Below are positions 20,316-33,300 of a DNA stretch of 58,000 bases, in pieces. Position 1 is the stretch's first letter, and the number at the start of each line of letters is the position of its first letter. Origin of the DNA: Adiantum capillus-veneris (Eukaryota > Streptophyta > Polypodiopsida > Polypodiales > Pteridaceae). The notes beneath the pieces were generated by a model. That model was not told the DNA's origin, searched no databases, and was given only the letters and a program-made list of their open reading frames with translations. The stretch is from positions 38,039,098 through 38,097,097 of the forward strand of contig CM043962.1 in assembly GCA_014529385.2 (NCBI GenBank), written 5' to 3'. Position numbers and translations under genes: made by a program.

Positions 20316-21320
20316 ATTCTAATTGCATGGCAGCCATCCAATTTTTTGAATTCTGTGCTTCATCAAAAGACAAGAGGTTCCTCAACATCACATAGGATGC
20401 ATGGCAAGAGCCTGAACGAGTGTGACTAGACAAAGGTGCATCCAATTTCCTATCGCACAATGTATGCACTAGCCATTTTGGCATACCTCTAGCCTGCTCA
20501 TTTTCAGCCCTTTCCTCATCAAGTACATCATGTACATTTGCATCAGTAATAGGCTGATCTGTAACATTTTCAGAAACCCCCATAGGTTGCACATTTGCCT
20601 CATTGGAATTTACATTCGAACTTCCACCACTGAAAAGAGGCAACAAAGTGTTATAAATGTCGTGTGAGCTTACATTAATGTCTCTAGTACATGACAACAA
20701 GGGTTAACAGAATCTTCCACAAACACATCTCGTGAAACTAGAATACGCTTTGTTTGTGGATGATACAACCTATAACCTTTGCTTTCAGCACTATAACCAA
20801 CAAAAATACATTTGACAGCCTTATCATCCAATCTTCTGCGCTGCGTTTGTGGCACCAAAGCATATGCCTAACAACCAAAAACACGCATGTGCTCAATAGA
20901 TGGCTTTCTGTTATGCCATGCTTCATATGGAGTCATAGATTGCAAAGCTTTCGTAGGACACTTGTTAATTACGTAAGTGGCACACATGATGGCCTCAAGC
21001 CAAAAGGAATGCGGCAAAGCTTGACTTTTGACCATACATCGTGCCATTTCCGTAAGTGACGTGTTTTCCCTTTGAGCAACACCCTTTTGTAGAGGCGTAT
21101 AAGGCACTGTACATTGGTGTTTTATCCCTCGACTAGCCATAAATGCATTAAATTCATGAGACATATACTCCCTCCCTTGATCGGAACGGAGTATGCCCAT
21201 AGTACATTTCGAGACATTTTCAGTCATAGCCAGGAATTGTGTGATGCGGCTGGAGTAATCATCAATAAAGTCACGAAGTAAAGGTAATTGCCCAAAGACA
21301 GAGTTTGCATGTGTCCACAA
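20278..21320 (-). pseudogene. pol: Copia integrase (copy H)
   Basis: Three frames carry it in pieces. 20868-21320 has the FIDDYS, LRSDQGREYMSH and ERENTSLTEM segments. 20670-20858 has KCIFVGYSAESKGYRLY. 20278-20700 holds the acidic linker and start of RT. The usual ERKNRS is ERENTS. At least two frameshifts and one in-frame stop break it. Confidence 0.8.
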
Positions 21321-21361
21321 ACATTACTATGCACAAGTTGCAACCTACACGTGGCCCTAAC

Positions 21362-21725
21362 TTAACCATCCTTTGGAAACTTAGAACGCTGCATCTTACC
21401 CAAAATACAGCCTTTATAGACATGTTTGACATGTGCTTCAAGAGGTGGCAAAGAAGAAACCATGTCAGATTTCTGCAAACGCAGCAAACTGGCAAAATTC
21501 AGATATCCAAAACGTGCATGCGAAAGTTTTGCATTTGAAATAGCCCTTGAATCCACAACTGTATTTGCAAAATTCTGCCCTCCCGTGTTATACAAAGTGA
21601 GCTTATATAGCCCACGACATAAAATGCTAGATGCAATAGTTTCATCACCAAAACTGAGATTATGTGTTGAACATCTTAAAGATTCTTCTTTATCCCAAGT
21701 ATATAAAGTGCATCATCAAGTGTAA
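21362..21725 (-). pseudogene. pol: Copia GAG-pre-integrase domain (copy H)
   Basis: It encodes KLSHARFGYLNFASLLRLQKSDMV and CILGKMQRSKFPKDG, equivalent to the LWHARFGH...CEGCILGKM zinc-binding region of copy F. The expected LWH is LSH here, and a frameshift separates it from the protease part. Confidence 0.75.
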
Positions 21726-22556
21726 AAGAACTGCCATTTGAAGCAGTAAGCACAATCTTTCCAATTCTTCGAACCGGATAAGAGGCATTGTTGGCAGAAG
21801 TAACTGAATTCCCATGAAGGACAGACTCAAGAGAGGTGAACAAATCACAATGTGAGGTAATGTGCTTTGTAGCACCACTGTCAAAATACCACACATGTGA
21901 ATTTGTAGCAACTGACATGCATGCATCATGGATAGCAGGATTATAGGTACACTCTGCACTAAAAGCCCATTCTGCATCAACATCAGCATCACAAAGACTC
22001 AACAATAGCTGCACTTGTAGTGCAACCACATTTGCAGTGGAACCACCCTCTTTCTTCTTAGCCTCTTTGGCCTTCAACTTAGGACACTGCTTTATCAAGT
22101 GATCATTAGCTTTACAATAATGGCAACGCATCTTCTTTTTGCCCTTATCACGAGAATTTCCAGACGAATTGCTGCTAGTAGAAGCATTAGGAACGTGTGA
22201 TTTTCCACTCGCAAAAAAACAATGAGAAGTGGTTGCATTACTGTTACCACCTTTTCTTTGAGCAACAATAAAGGCCTGTTCAAGTGCAGGCTGTCTTGTC
22301 CTGTTTTTTTTGGAAAGCGACTCTTGCAACAGCAAAATGTGCATTATGCATCAAACTCGACAACTTTAGGATTTCCTTGGGTCAGTACTCTCCAAGTAAT
22401 AGCAAAAGTTTGGTAAGAATCTGGCAAGGCATCAAGAACAGTCTGCACAAGGGAAGTGTCTGAAACGACTTCACCTGTAGAAATAAGTTGCTCATTGATA
22501 TCCTTGACACCAGCAAGGAAAGTGTCCATATCATCTTCCTCATGCATAATCTTCAA
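21676..22556 (-). pseudogene. gag: Copia gag C-terminal part with CCHC knuckle and protease (copy H)
   Basis: Two adjacent frames (22344-22556 and 21676-22344) give MHEEDDMDTFLAGVKDINEQL, a basic Ser/Asn-rich linker, the knuckle CHYCKANDHLIKQC, and a protease with the canonical WYFDSGATKHIT. The first third of gag is absent. This copy keeps the knuckle and DSGAT that copy F has lost. Confidence 0.8.
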
Positions 22557-22571
22557 CCAAACGGAGCACTA

Positions 22572-22771
22572 CGCTAATCTTTTGAAGAGTATGCCAAATT
22601 TTTATTTAGGCCCTCGGTCTCCAAAAGCTCCGAGTCCCAAAAGCTTGTGTTGCTGGCCAGCACCGTCAAAAGCGGACGTCTATGCAGTGCCACGTCAGCA
22701 GTCAACGGAAAACGTGGAAGTCCGTACAATGCTGCCACGTCATTTCAGGACTGAGACGTTTCGTGGTGACA
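22572..22771 (-). repeat. Ty3-type LTR 5'-end fragment
   Basis: The minus strand begins TGTCACCACGAAACG and contains GACGTGGCAGCATTGTACGG, a word set shared with the LTRs at 395 and 1959. The 3' half is missing. It abuts truncated copia gag. Confidence 0.5.
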
Positions 22772-23033
22772 CTGCCTATGCATGCAATACTACACCCCCA
22801 GTTTGGTACTGGATGGAGCTGGCTAGTCCTTTGTGTATCATGGTTGCATTCCCCTATGCATATAGTTCCACATCTTTTAGAGTTAGAGCTCTATCCCCCT
22901 TATCACTCATCACAGGTACACATCCCCATGTCAATCTATTTTGTTTTGTAGCAGGTTTCTTGTCAGCACTTGGTCTCTTTTCCTGGCCAAGGGACACATG
23001 TGCAGCATTGTGTGTCAGAAAATGTTAATAAAA

Positions 23034-23035
<2 letters not shown>

Positions 23036-23100
<65 letters not shown>
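23036..23100 (+). repeat. (CT)n microsatellite, about 64 bp
   Basis: An uninterrupted CT run follows AATAAAACATT and precedes TTTCCAGATTTCTTTCAG. It could serve as a polypyrimidine tract before a splice acceptor. Confidence 0.95.
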
Positions 23101-23103
<3 letters not shown>

Positions 23104-23117
23104 AGATTTCTTTCAGT

Positions 23118-23331
23118 CACAGACATAGGAGTCCGAGCAGCCTCTGCAACATAACAACACCAAAGGCATACTGCTTGATCGGGCGATAGAGTTGGGGCGG
23201 TCACGTGGCCCACGGATGAGGGGGCCCTCTCGATATAGACGCAGATTGCGACAGAGGATCCATACCATATTGGCGCAACATAGGAGCCGTCCCGATAGAG
23301 TGCCTACCTTGGAGGACATTGAATCTCTATA
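23118..23331 (+). other. Possible Arg-rich terminal exon
   Basis: After TTTCTTTCAG (acceptor-like) one frame stays open from 23130 to the TAG near 23329. It is rich in Arg (GPSRYRRRLRQRIHT) and ends TLEDIESL-stop. I do not recognise the protein. The setting (CT tract, acceptor, ORF, stop) is what a last exon would show, but codon evidence is thin and the region is repeat-rich. Confidence 0.25.
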
Positions 23332-23509
23332 GTCTTTTGGATACTGATGTATATGTTTATGATGCCTCGACTGTCAGAGAGCTCCATTGTATCAGCTCAC
23401 CCCTCCCCCTTTTTGTATTCCCTTTGTATGAGCTTTCACCCCACCCCTACCCACTATTTTCTTTTCAGTTCTTTGTACTTTTTGTACCCAGACCTGGTAT
23501 TAGATTCAC

Positions 23510-23576
23510 CACATGTAACCTTTTGGTCTCATAGGTCATTTTGGCGTTTTGAAGACGTTATATTACATTTCATTTC

Positions 23577-23659
<83 letters not shown>

Positions 23660-23680
23660 AGTGTGTGTGTGTGTGTGTGG
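23510..23680 (+). repeat. LINE-like 3' module followed by (CT)n(GT)n
   Basis: TTTTGGTCTCATAGGTCATT and the following bases to about 23560 match, in reverse, 44941-45001 and 45249-45312, and more loosely the end of the LINE at 40452-40505. A CT run of about 76 bp and a GT run of about 22 bp follow directly. It is probably a 5'-truncated retroposon tail. Confidence 0.6.
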
Positions 23681-23774
23681 CTGAGTGGATTGTAATGATT
23701 GAACATTTTGGTTGTTGTTTATAGTCACTATGTAGTGCTTCTTATGCTTAATCTACGGTGTTTTGAAGTTGCAG

Positions 23775-24237
23775 GCTCATATACAAGCTATAAGCAGCTC
23801 TAAAGATGATCTTTTCTTGGCTAAAACCAAAGGCACGGATGCTACCTTGGAGGCAAATGGTAAGGAAGTACAGTCTATCATCACAGGAAAGGAAGATGGC
23901 CATCTGCAAGGTGATGTTTAGCAGTTATTTTGAACGTTCATCCAGGGATCTTTGGCGAGTAGAGCTTTCTGGCACGAATATTCTAGGCAGCTAGTTTGTC
24001 TTCAAAATCTTAGATCTGGATCTCTTTTTCTTCAGCTGAAAAATGTACACAAAAATCTAAGGACGCATTTGCTGGAGCTTAACAATCCTTTTACAAAGCT
24101 GGTTAGTTCTCTTGATGTCCTAGAGGTAAAGATTGGGCGTGGTTGAAGATCCAGGTTATCTTATGTATTCTTATGTTTTGCAGTGGGTTAGGCAAAGATC
24201 CACATTTAGAACAAGCAATCTACTTGTGGTTCACTAG
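23775..24237 (+). pseudogene. Candidate host-gene exons or gene fragment
   Basis: Exon-like pieces with splice-like borders: TTGCAG then an open frame from 23775 (AHIQAISSSKDDLFLAKTKG) to possible donors at 23860 or 23911; an open frame ending LLELNNPFTKLVSSLDVLE, then GTAAAG at 24127; TTTTGCAG then WVRQRSTFRTSNLLVVH and a stop near 24235. The middle piece, about 60 residues, looks protein-like, but I cannot name the family. The phases of the first two pieces do not join cleanly with any GT-AG pair I tried, so a pseudogene or captured fragment is more likely. Confidence 0.3.
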
Positions 24238-25104
24238 TAACCTGCGTGCAGTATGGTTGGGCTGATGTAAAGTACAAGCTGGTCATAGCATCGGGAAGCC
24301 TTTTGATTGTTCTTTGCCAAGATCAATGCGTATTTAACAAATCCTTGGAATGTGCGCTCTTCTCGGCACATTTTGAGTTTGTACATAAATTGATGGGGTC
24401 TCTCTCACACGCAAAATGTGATTAGAAGAGTTGGGTATTTCAACTTGCTTAAATTTTGCAATTCTGGTTGCTGTGTATGGTCCTGTACCCTTCATGCTTA
24501 GCTTTGCCTTCAGGATAATCATTGAACGTGTATGTGGTAGGATGAATGGTATACTCAAGACACATGGTGTCCATGTTTTTATAGATTGGATCAATAGAAT
24601 TAATGGTTTCCACAAATTTGACCACAAATGTAGTGTATTTCAAGACAATTGCATTCTATTTTGCAGTTCTCATTTTAAATGTGCATGTGATACGGTTGTC
24701 ATAGCCACCAAAACCATATGATGGCTCCCAAAGAGTGCCTTTTTTACACACATTTCATCATTTCAGTAAGTTCAGGAGTTTCTGCCTGGCTAGCAGGACC
24801 ATTTCGAGAAAAGATGATTTTGAGGAGCGTGTTTTCAATGGTCAAGCATAGCATGTAAGCGACAACCACATGCCATGAAACATTTTGCTCTTCCTATTCA
24901 ATAAGAGTCCATTCATGCTATTTTCATTTATATTTCTTTGATCTTGAGCTGGGAAAAAGGTGTGGGTATATATCTCATCTTGGACCTCTTGACGGAAACA
25001 AATTATTGCCCAAGCAAAGGAGAAATTTTAACACCAGAGGATAAATCCCGAGAGGCCTTAATGATCTCTCCATTGAGAGAGAGAGAGAGAGAGGAAAAAG
25101 AAGA
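24238..25104. other. No gene recognised
   Basis: The DNA is AT-rich. One 96-codon plus ORF (24431-24721) shows no known domain. A short GA run lies at 25075-25094. Confidence 0.4.
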
Positions 25105-25219
25105 GAGTTTTAACGTTGTAGGAAACTATCTCAAGAGACCTCAAAGGTCTAGCCGACAAGGAGTAGAACTCAAGACCTGTTATTCAAGAGGGAAATGGCA
25201 TAGCCAATCTACCACACTT

Positions 25220-25257
<38 letters not shown>

Positions 25258-25651
25258 GGGAAGGGGGGAGGGCGCGTGCGGGAGCGAAGAAGAGATTTTT
25301 TAATGTCGTAGGAAATTGTCCCAAGAGACCTTAAAGATCTATCTGATGAGGAGAGTTGAATTGGAGACCTCTTATTCAAGAGGGATCTGGCATAACCAAT
25401 CTACCACACTTAGGTGATAGAAAGGTTATACCATTTTCCTTTTTTTATTAGTGCATGTGCACATGCCCGAGAAGAGATTTTTTAATGTCGTAGGAAACTG
25501 TTCCAAGAGACCTTAAAGATTTGTCCGGTGAGGAGAGTTGAACTCAAGACTTGTTACTCAAGAGGGAAATGGCATGACCAATCCACCACACTTGGGTGAG
25601 AGGAGAAGAAGAGATTTTTTTATGTTTGTAGGAAACTATCCCAAGAGAGAG
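25105..25651 (-). repeat. Tandem repeat of a tRNA-like unit, 3.3 copies
   Basis: Copies at about 25105-25226, 25290-25421 and 25472-25602, and a partial one at 25607-25651, each starting near GAGATTTTTTAATGTCGTAG and ending near ACCACACTTGGGTGAG. On the minus strand each holds GAGTTCAACTCTCC or a variant, close to the RNA polymerase III B box, preceded about 40 bp upstream by TGGTAGATTGGCTATGCC, a poor A-box candidate. They may be tRNA-related SINE copies. The conserved acceptor stem and CCA end of a real tRNA are not seen. Confidence 0.55.
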
Positions 25652-25923
25652 ATGCTTACAGCGTTTTGGATTATATAGAAGTGATGCTCATAGTTCCTTG
25701 GATGAATACATAGTATAAACTGTTATCTTTATAGTATAACCATGGAAATATGCGTCCATAATTACCCTAAAAAGAAGCCCATAAACAATTTTCTTGCTAT
25801 TTGTAATGGGAAAATTTTCCATATGTATGTGTGCCTCTAATAAAAAGAAAGAGAAATAACTTTAGGCTGATGTATGCATGTAAATGTGAGAAGCCTCTCA
25901 TGACCAAGGGCTTTAGTTCATAT

Positions 25924-25961
25924 TAGTGTGTCTCTCTCTTTGTCGGGCTTTAGTTCATATT

Positions 25962-26003
<42 letters not shown>
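25924..26003 (+). repeat. Short duplication with (CT)n
   Basis: GGGCTTTAGTTCATATTAGT occurs twice (near 25907 and 25944), each followed by a CT run, the second about 36 bp long. Confidence 0.8.
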
Positions 26004-26005
<2 letters not shown>

Positions 26006-26052
26006 TTCTTATGCTATGCAACGGGCAACATCTAAGCAAAGACAACAGGGCC

Positions 26053-26321
26053 AGCTTCCTAGCTACATGCCACTTGGTATTGCATAGCTTACGCCTGTAG
26101 GTCTCACAAAACTTTTACAAAGTGAGATGAAACCAGTGCCTTTGGTGTCATGTGATGGATCATTTGATGAGGGATTGTCCTAGGTGGTGATAGCTTCCAA
26201 GCTACATGCAACTTTGTATTGCATAGCTTACACATGTAGGTCTCACAAAACTTTTGGAAAGGGAGATGAAAACAGTGCCTTGGGTGTCATCTGGTGAGGG
26301 AATGGCCTAGGTGGTGATAGT
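26053..26321 (+). repeat. 139-bp tandem duplication
   Basis: 26053-26191 and 26192-26321 align throughout (AGCTTCC, GCTACATGC, TATTGCATAGCTTAC, GTAGGTCTCACAAAACTTTT, CCTAGGTGGTGATAG). They differ at scattered sites and by a short deletion in the second copy. No coding role is apparent. Confidence 0.8.
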
Positions 26322-29300
26322 ATAGATAGACGGGTTGCAGGAGAAGGCGTCCTCTCAACCAAAATAGACCTAGCATGATCTTGCATGACAGCATGATAGA
26401 GATCAAAGTGATGAGAGTCAATAGCAACAAAATGATCAGTAGTAGTGATTATGGACGAGTAGTGAGACAAAGGATTGATGAGGTAGAACATCACCCATAT
26501 AGACCACCTGAGAAGTGGTTAGTAGAGGAGGCTTGATAGGATGTTTCAGAGCAGTTGGACAAATAGACAGAGCATGGGGATGAGAAGTGGGATGCAGCTC
26601 AAGATCATCCGAAGCCTGAGGTGCAACATGCTCTAGGTACCTATGCATGCATGCATGCAATCTTTGCTCCTTGGTCCCGATCCTACAGAGGACATGACTT
26701 TGCCTCCCTCTAAAGAAAAGTTTTTCCTTGTAAACGTTTTGGGATCCATAGGGAGAGAGAACCATAAGGTAATGAATTGTCCTTTATTGCATCAACTTAG
26801 AACTCCTTTTTTTGTTTTCTTGTGAGTTCGCACTTTGAGAATCCTCTCTTACCTTGGGAGTTTACTATGGTCAACTCGTTTTAGATCCCCAATGGCAACC
26901 CTTAACCTTTTAGGTTCCTTAGTGGCGACAATTACGTGTGGCACTATAGTGCCTGAAATTCGTAAACCTAGCATCCCATACTACTTGGTTGAACCACCTA
27001 GGTAAGTGACGTCTTTTCCTTGAGACTTATATTGAGCTCTTAATTGGTTACCAATAGTTAGCCTTGAGCTTTTACACTTTAATATAAGGATAACTTAATG
27101 CTACTGTTTTACTTAAATCCTCAAGGACTCTATATATCCTCATATAAAACTTTAGTTAGGTGTAACAACTTCTTGAACTTGACTTTCTACCTCTGTGTTT
27201 GAAGATGAGTACAAAAAAGTATTTAAAGTGCTCTCACATGAAACCATGCATCCCATATTGTACAGCTTCATTCAAATCGGTTTGTTGACAAAGTAGTTTA
27301 AGAATCCTTGATCCTTTTCATTGAGACTAGTATCTGAATCACTAATCCTATAAGCATCCAGTTTGTGACTGTCCAAAAATGAGGAACTACTAGGGACTAA
27401 CTTAGATGGGTGACTATCGTGTTGTCTCTTGCATAAGGGTCTACCGAGGGACTTACGTGGCCATGAAGAAAAACACCTTTTGGCCAAAATTCTATTATAC
27501 CCTTAGGTAGCCATGGCTACCATGGAATTGTTACCAATTTATCTTTAAGTGTCTCAATGGGTGTTCCAGCAATGCCTTGACCGAGAGTCTTAGTTTATGG
27601 ACTTGGTCATGCTTCCATTATTCAAGAGAGTTAATTACAACTTTGTATTTATGCTAACATGTTACAGTAAGGGGGATTTTGTGCTATGATACCAATGTAA
27701 TATAGGCATTGTATGCCTCTCATAAAAACCTCCACAAATGTCATATATGTGTTGTGCGCCTCTCATAACAAAACTCCAAGAAGAGTTTTCCCTCTGAGAG
27801 CTCTCTAGCATAGGAGCACTGTCAAGAACTCTCCACCCTACCATAGGAGTCTCATGCTTATATAATCTTGGCTTGGCCATTCACAAGTTGTTTACACTTG
27901 GACGAACATGACCCAAGCCTACGGTGTGCCTAATCACACGCCTCTCTGTGGCTGTCTAAGCCTCCTCAAATTTTGTGTGAATCCACCTCCGAGATTTGCA
28001 AACTTGGTGTTCTCTATGCATCGTGGTCTCGTTCCTACAGATGATGTGACAATGGCATAGCGAGTCTCCTGAACTAGCTGAGAATTTTGATTATTTAGTA
28101 GGTTTTGCATCACCGATATATATCCCGTTATTGATGTCTTTGCCTCCTCACTTCTTTGCTTGCAGTCCATGGAGGTTTCCAGAGATATTTTTGTAAGGTG
28201 GGCCACTATGTGTCGACATATTTTTCCTGTAAATGTTTGTAGGATATAAGGCTTTCTTTGTCCAAAGAGTGCACCTATGATTATATTCAGATTGCAAATG
28301 GTATGTGATCTCTTGGACATGGAAGGTTGTGTATGATAGCTTAAAGGAGTAGACAGTGGTGGTGGCTAGCTATTACATGGACCTTAGAGAGTTTGCATAT
28401 TTTTATGAGAGATATTAATGATGCCTTGGAGGAGTTGGTTTGTTCATAGAGATGCTCACCTTGGTACCTTCCCTTGGCTTTTGTAGTGGAGGACAATCGG
28501 GCTTCTCCTGCCTCTCTCACGATTTGGCTCATATGAGGTCACTCTAGTTCATACCGTCTTCTTTATACAAGAGGCACTTTGTATACAATATGTGAATAGT
28601 GATGAAATTTGATTTCTTTTTAGTGTCCTTGAAGTGACATGAAAAAGCATTGATTTCAAGTCCTTTTGAAAAAAATTATTTTGTGGCTTGAATGTTAAAA
28701 TTCTTGAAAGTCCACCACTCATAATGGAAACGTGGAAAGGTTGGATGAGGGGTTCAACCCTTCTATCTTTGTGTAGCTAGTGAACCTTTTTTAAATTTTT
28801 TGTGAAACAACCCTTATACACCACACCATTGGAAACAAGTTAAAGTCTTCACGAAGGCCTTCAAAAGGCATAAAAAGTGACTATTGAGGGGTCATGAGTG
28901 TCATAAAAACTAGTATCTAATACTCTTAAATGATCTTCTCATGTTAAACTGATCATTTAATATGGGGAAGTACCAGGGGAGTAAAAGCTAGAATTTGGTA
29001 AGGCTGCCAGACTGGTCTTTGTCAGGGATCCAAAGGAGGAAAAATAGGGATCCAAAGGGGGACAGCTTGCAAAAGATCAATGTGCTTCAATGGGGCTTAA
29101 AAGACCTAAGTTCTGCTCCATTAAGACTTCCATAGGCTAAGGTTCCAAAAATTAATTATTTTATCCAATGGCCAAAGCAAGGGGAAATTGGATGGTCATG
29201 GGAAGACTAAAAAGTCTTCCCACACCCTTAGGAAGGAGGGGACAAGCCCATATTTGTAGGGGATGAGAGAGAAACACACACACAGACACACTCCAAGGCT

Positions 29301-29771
29301 CCCCCTTTACACAAAGGGCTGGACACATGTCAAGCTATAGGCCAATTGCCCCCAACCTCCCCTCAAATCCTATTGAATGGCCATAGAGGTGGACCAATAA
29401 GAATTAGGCTAGAGTAAAACTAGTCTAATCAATTTAAGAATGCTTGATAAAAGAACCAATAGAAATTAAGCTCCCTAGAAGACTATTGGACAGTCTACCA
29501 AGGGGTCCAATGAGCATTCAACAGCCCAATGGCCTGCCTGATTCTTATTGGCTAGAAGACTAAGAAGCCAATGAGAGTTTAATTGAATTATTTAATTACC
29601 TAAAGCTCTCATAAAAGGGGAAAGGGGGACACATGTCACAAGGCTAGCAATTATGCTTCTAAATTGTCATTGGCTAAGCTTTGCAAGAGCCAATAAGATG
29701 CCAGCATGAGCAAATAGCAAGAGGGGTCAACTAAGAAGAGGGAAAAGGCTGTATTTTACGCTAACTCATTG

Positions 29772-29772
<1 letters not shown>
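26322..29772. other. Gene-free AT-rich interval
   Basis: No domain, LTR terminus or long tandem repeat was recognised. The longest ORF is minus 27934-28320 (128 codons), of unknown nature and without supporting context. Confidence 0.45.
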
Positions 29773-30349
<577 letters not shown>

Positions 30350-30350
<1 letters not shown>

Positions 30351-33300
30351 GCTGCAACACGACAGAAAAGTGGCAGATCAAAACGCAAAAGAAATCTACA
30401 CGCGGAGGTTGAGGACAGAGGAAAGGGAGAGGAGAGGTCGAGGTAGGAGGAGCATGATAGGAGGGACTAGATGGTAGGAGAATATTTCTTTCTTGTAAGA
30501 TACCTCTTCTTCCTCTCAATCTATCCTTATTCTCTGCTAGCTCTCACCATTTTTAAAGGTGTGTGAGGTCTTGGGACTGAGGCTAGGGACACTAGGTGTG
30601 TTTTTCAAGAATAATTTGGTGTATGAAGCTTCCATCTTCATTACAACAACTAGTTTTATCAAGGAACACAAAGATTGTATTGTACAAAAGTCTCCTTTGA
30701 TGGGAGAAGCTATAATACAAAGCCTTTATGGAGGGGGGACTGGCTCCATGTAAACCCGGTCCTCAACTGTTGTCAATTGTTCTATTTCTCTCTCTTTTCA
30801 AGTATTGTCAATGCCATATTAGCTAGGTGTAAATTGCTATGTTGCTTTCTCAAATTAAGTACTCTATCTATGCTCATTAGAAACTTGTTCTTAATGAAAT
30901 GCTCACTATGTTATCAATATCCGCTACATACAAGTTACTAGTGCATTAAATGTTACAATGAGAGTTAAAAATTTATTTTAAAAACGTAAAAACTCTGCCT
31001 CTCACTTACAATTGAAAGCCAAGCACTACTTATATGTACTCAAACTATCAGATTCTGCTATTTTCAACACCTGTGGAAAGCTAGCAACCGTTGGATTTTT
31101 AAGAATAACACCATGGAAGGCTAGCTTCAAGCCACAAAAGCAATGGATTGATTATTGCCATGGGAAAAAAGAAGAATTTGGACGAGTGGAGCCAGGCATC
31201 TCTAGCGGTCATGACCTCTTGCAACGAGTAAGGGTGCATGGATAATGGCTCGCCGTTACTTGGCATTGTGTAAGCCTTCTAATGCTTCAAACGGCCCCTC
31301 AAGGCTCAATATAAGCTTTGAGGCTACTATACATATTTTAATGTTTAATACAATACATCTACCCACAATTGTGAGTTTAGCCCAAAAAAAAAAGGATACT
31401 CTATAATTTTTTGTTAGTCTTTTCAATAAATTTTTTCAAAAACAAAATTTAAAAAAATTATTTTAATGTTTTTTATTTAAAAATAGACTTGATAAGCATA
31501 GAAATTAATAAAACAATTAATTTACACGAAAGGACCCTTCATAAATATCTCAATCAAACTCCTATATAATGTTTATTAATTTGTTCTCTAAAAGCCTTTG
31601 TCAAGCATGCCAAAAAATAAATGCACTTTTGAACTTTTGGAGAATAGCATTTAAAAGGCTAGGATATCTTTGTATTCATTCACATGACTTTTAAGCTCCA
31701 TAGGGACACTTGTCAAATATGCAAATTTGAACGACCTTGACCCCTTGAGTACTAAGGCCTTTAGAGGCCAAAAATCACGGATCTTCTATACGTAGTGTTT
31801 ACTGTCATAATCCCCTAGAGTCTTGTCTACAATTTGCGATTCAAAAAAAAATTGCTCTACCTATCTCTCTAGGATTTGGCAAGTACTTTGTACACCTAAA
31901 AAATAAACAAAATGGAAAATTATAGGGAATACCTTTGGTTACTTTTTTTGATAGGCTATATGATGTTGATGTACAAGATGCATGTACAAAACTCTTGTAG
32001 AATGCAACAAAGGACCTTTTGCATAGTCTTAGAGATTTCTTTGCTTTCATAAGTGATGCTCCAAAAATGATGGCAGCATCTTTGGTTTCTCTTTGGGTCG
32101 TCCTGTTTCTTTGTAGCATCCACCTTTCTCTCTTTCATTACATGTTCCTTTACCTTTTCCTTTGCCTCTACCTTTGCCTTTGTAACATTCTCCCTATTTC
32201 TTCCTTTCTCTCGAGCTTATTCTTTAAACATGACTTGGCACTTTCTTCCTTTGCATTCTCTTTGGAGGTGGCATTGTACCCTCTTTGTCTTGTTTTTTGG
32301 AGGTCGCTTTGCACTCTTGTACCCACTTACCTTATGCCTTTGTCTTAATCCATTATACATGACCATGAATGTAACAGCACCTATGCAAGTGTTTACAAGA
32401 AAGAGTCGGTATACTTGTTGTAGAAAAAAAAAAAAAGATCCAAGCAAAAAAGCTTATATTATGCCACATCTCACCTCGATCTCCTTATGCGGGTTTTCAT
32501 AAGGTGGCTTCAAAATTGTTTATCAAAATGAGTATGGGTTGCAAGCCTTCATACATCTTGAAATAACCTTGACCTTTGCATGAAGGATAGAAAGTACCAT
32601 GCATTAGGGATCACTACTAGAAAATTAAATCAAGGCACTAAGGAATGGATCATCTTCCTAGAAAGGCTCACCTTAAGTTCCTATAGCTTTGCACACCTAC
32701 CATAACTACTAATTATATCTTGTAAATCCCTTGATCAAGTCAAAGGCATTAAGTTGGCATGTGAACACCTTCTTCTTTGGTGTCTTTCCCGTTGCAGGTG
32801 CCAAAACCATGGAAGATCGGAGTCGATCTTGGGGATGTTGGGCGCTCCAAATGGAACGATGGTGTCTTGCTACCAAACTATGAGTGAAGTTGCATTTAAT
32901 TCTTGTGGTTTTCCTTATGCAAGGCATAAGGAATCGAATGCCATGCTCCAATATAAACAATTCAAGAAGTAGGTGGGGGAGGTGTTTGACAAGCAATATA
33001 AGCACAAATTGAATTTAAGAGAACAATCCTAAACAACCTAGGAAACTAATTGAGCAAGTTCCTAGTTTGTAAAGTATAACCTTCCCAACATAGATGATAC
33101 TTTGACTACTGAACAAAGCATCTTTCATTTGGTTTGAAAGGATTATTAGCCCTTTGTTTCCTTGCAAACCAGAGTGAATCACAAGAATCCATTGAACACA
33201 AACAATAAAATTCATGAGAAAAGAGACATGGAGCAGCACAAAAAATTGTGCAATGCGTTATGAACAACAAGGAGAATAGACTATAAAATTTTAATGGTGA

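Larger units (their letters stand above)
18775..22570 (-). mobile_element. Copia family 1, copy H, minus strand, tail-to-tail with copy E
   Basis: Minus-strand order: gag (truncated 5'), CCHC knuckle, protease, integrase, RT, RNase H, then the purine tract (complement of 18778-18787). Only about 3 bases of its own 3' LTR remain. The 5' LTR, primer site and first ~140 gag codons are missing. The left edge of gag meets a Ty3-type LTR fragment near 22570. The shared part is roughly 90% or more identical to copy E by eye. Confidence 0.85.

Noticed and set aside
25105-25651. Functional tRNA genes on the minus strand
   Set aside because: Only B-box-like similarity. No consistent acceptor stem or anticodon arm could be drawn.
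32217-33005. Minus-strand ORFs of 76-98 codons
   Set aside because: No motif, no frame continuity, AT-rich surroundings. They are as expected by chance.
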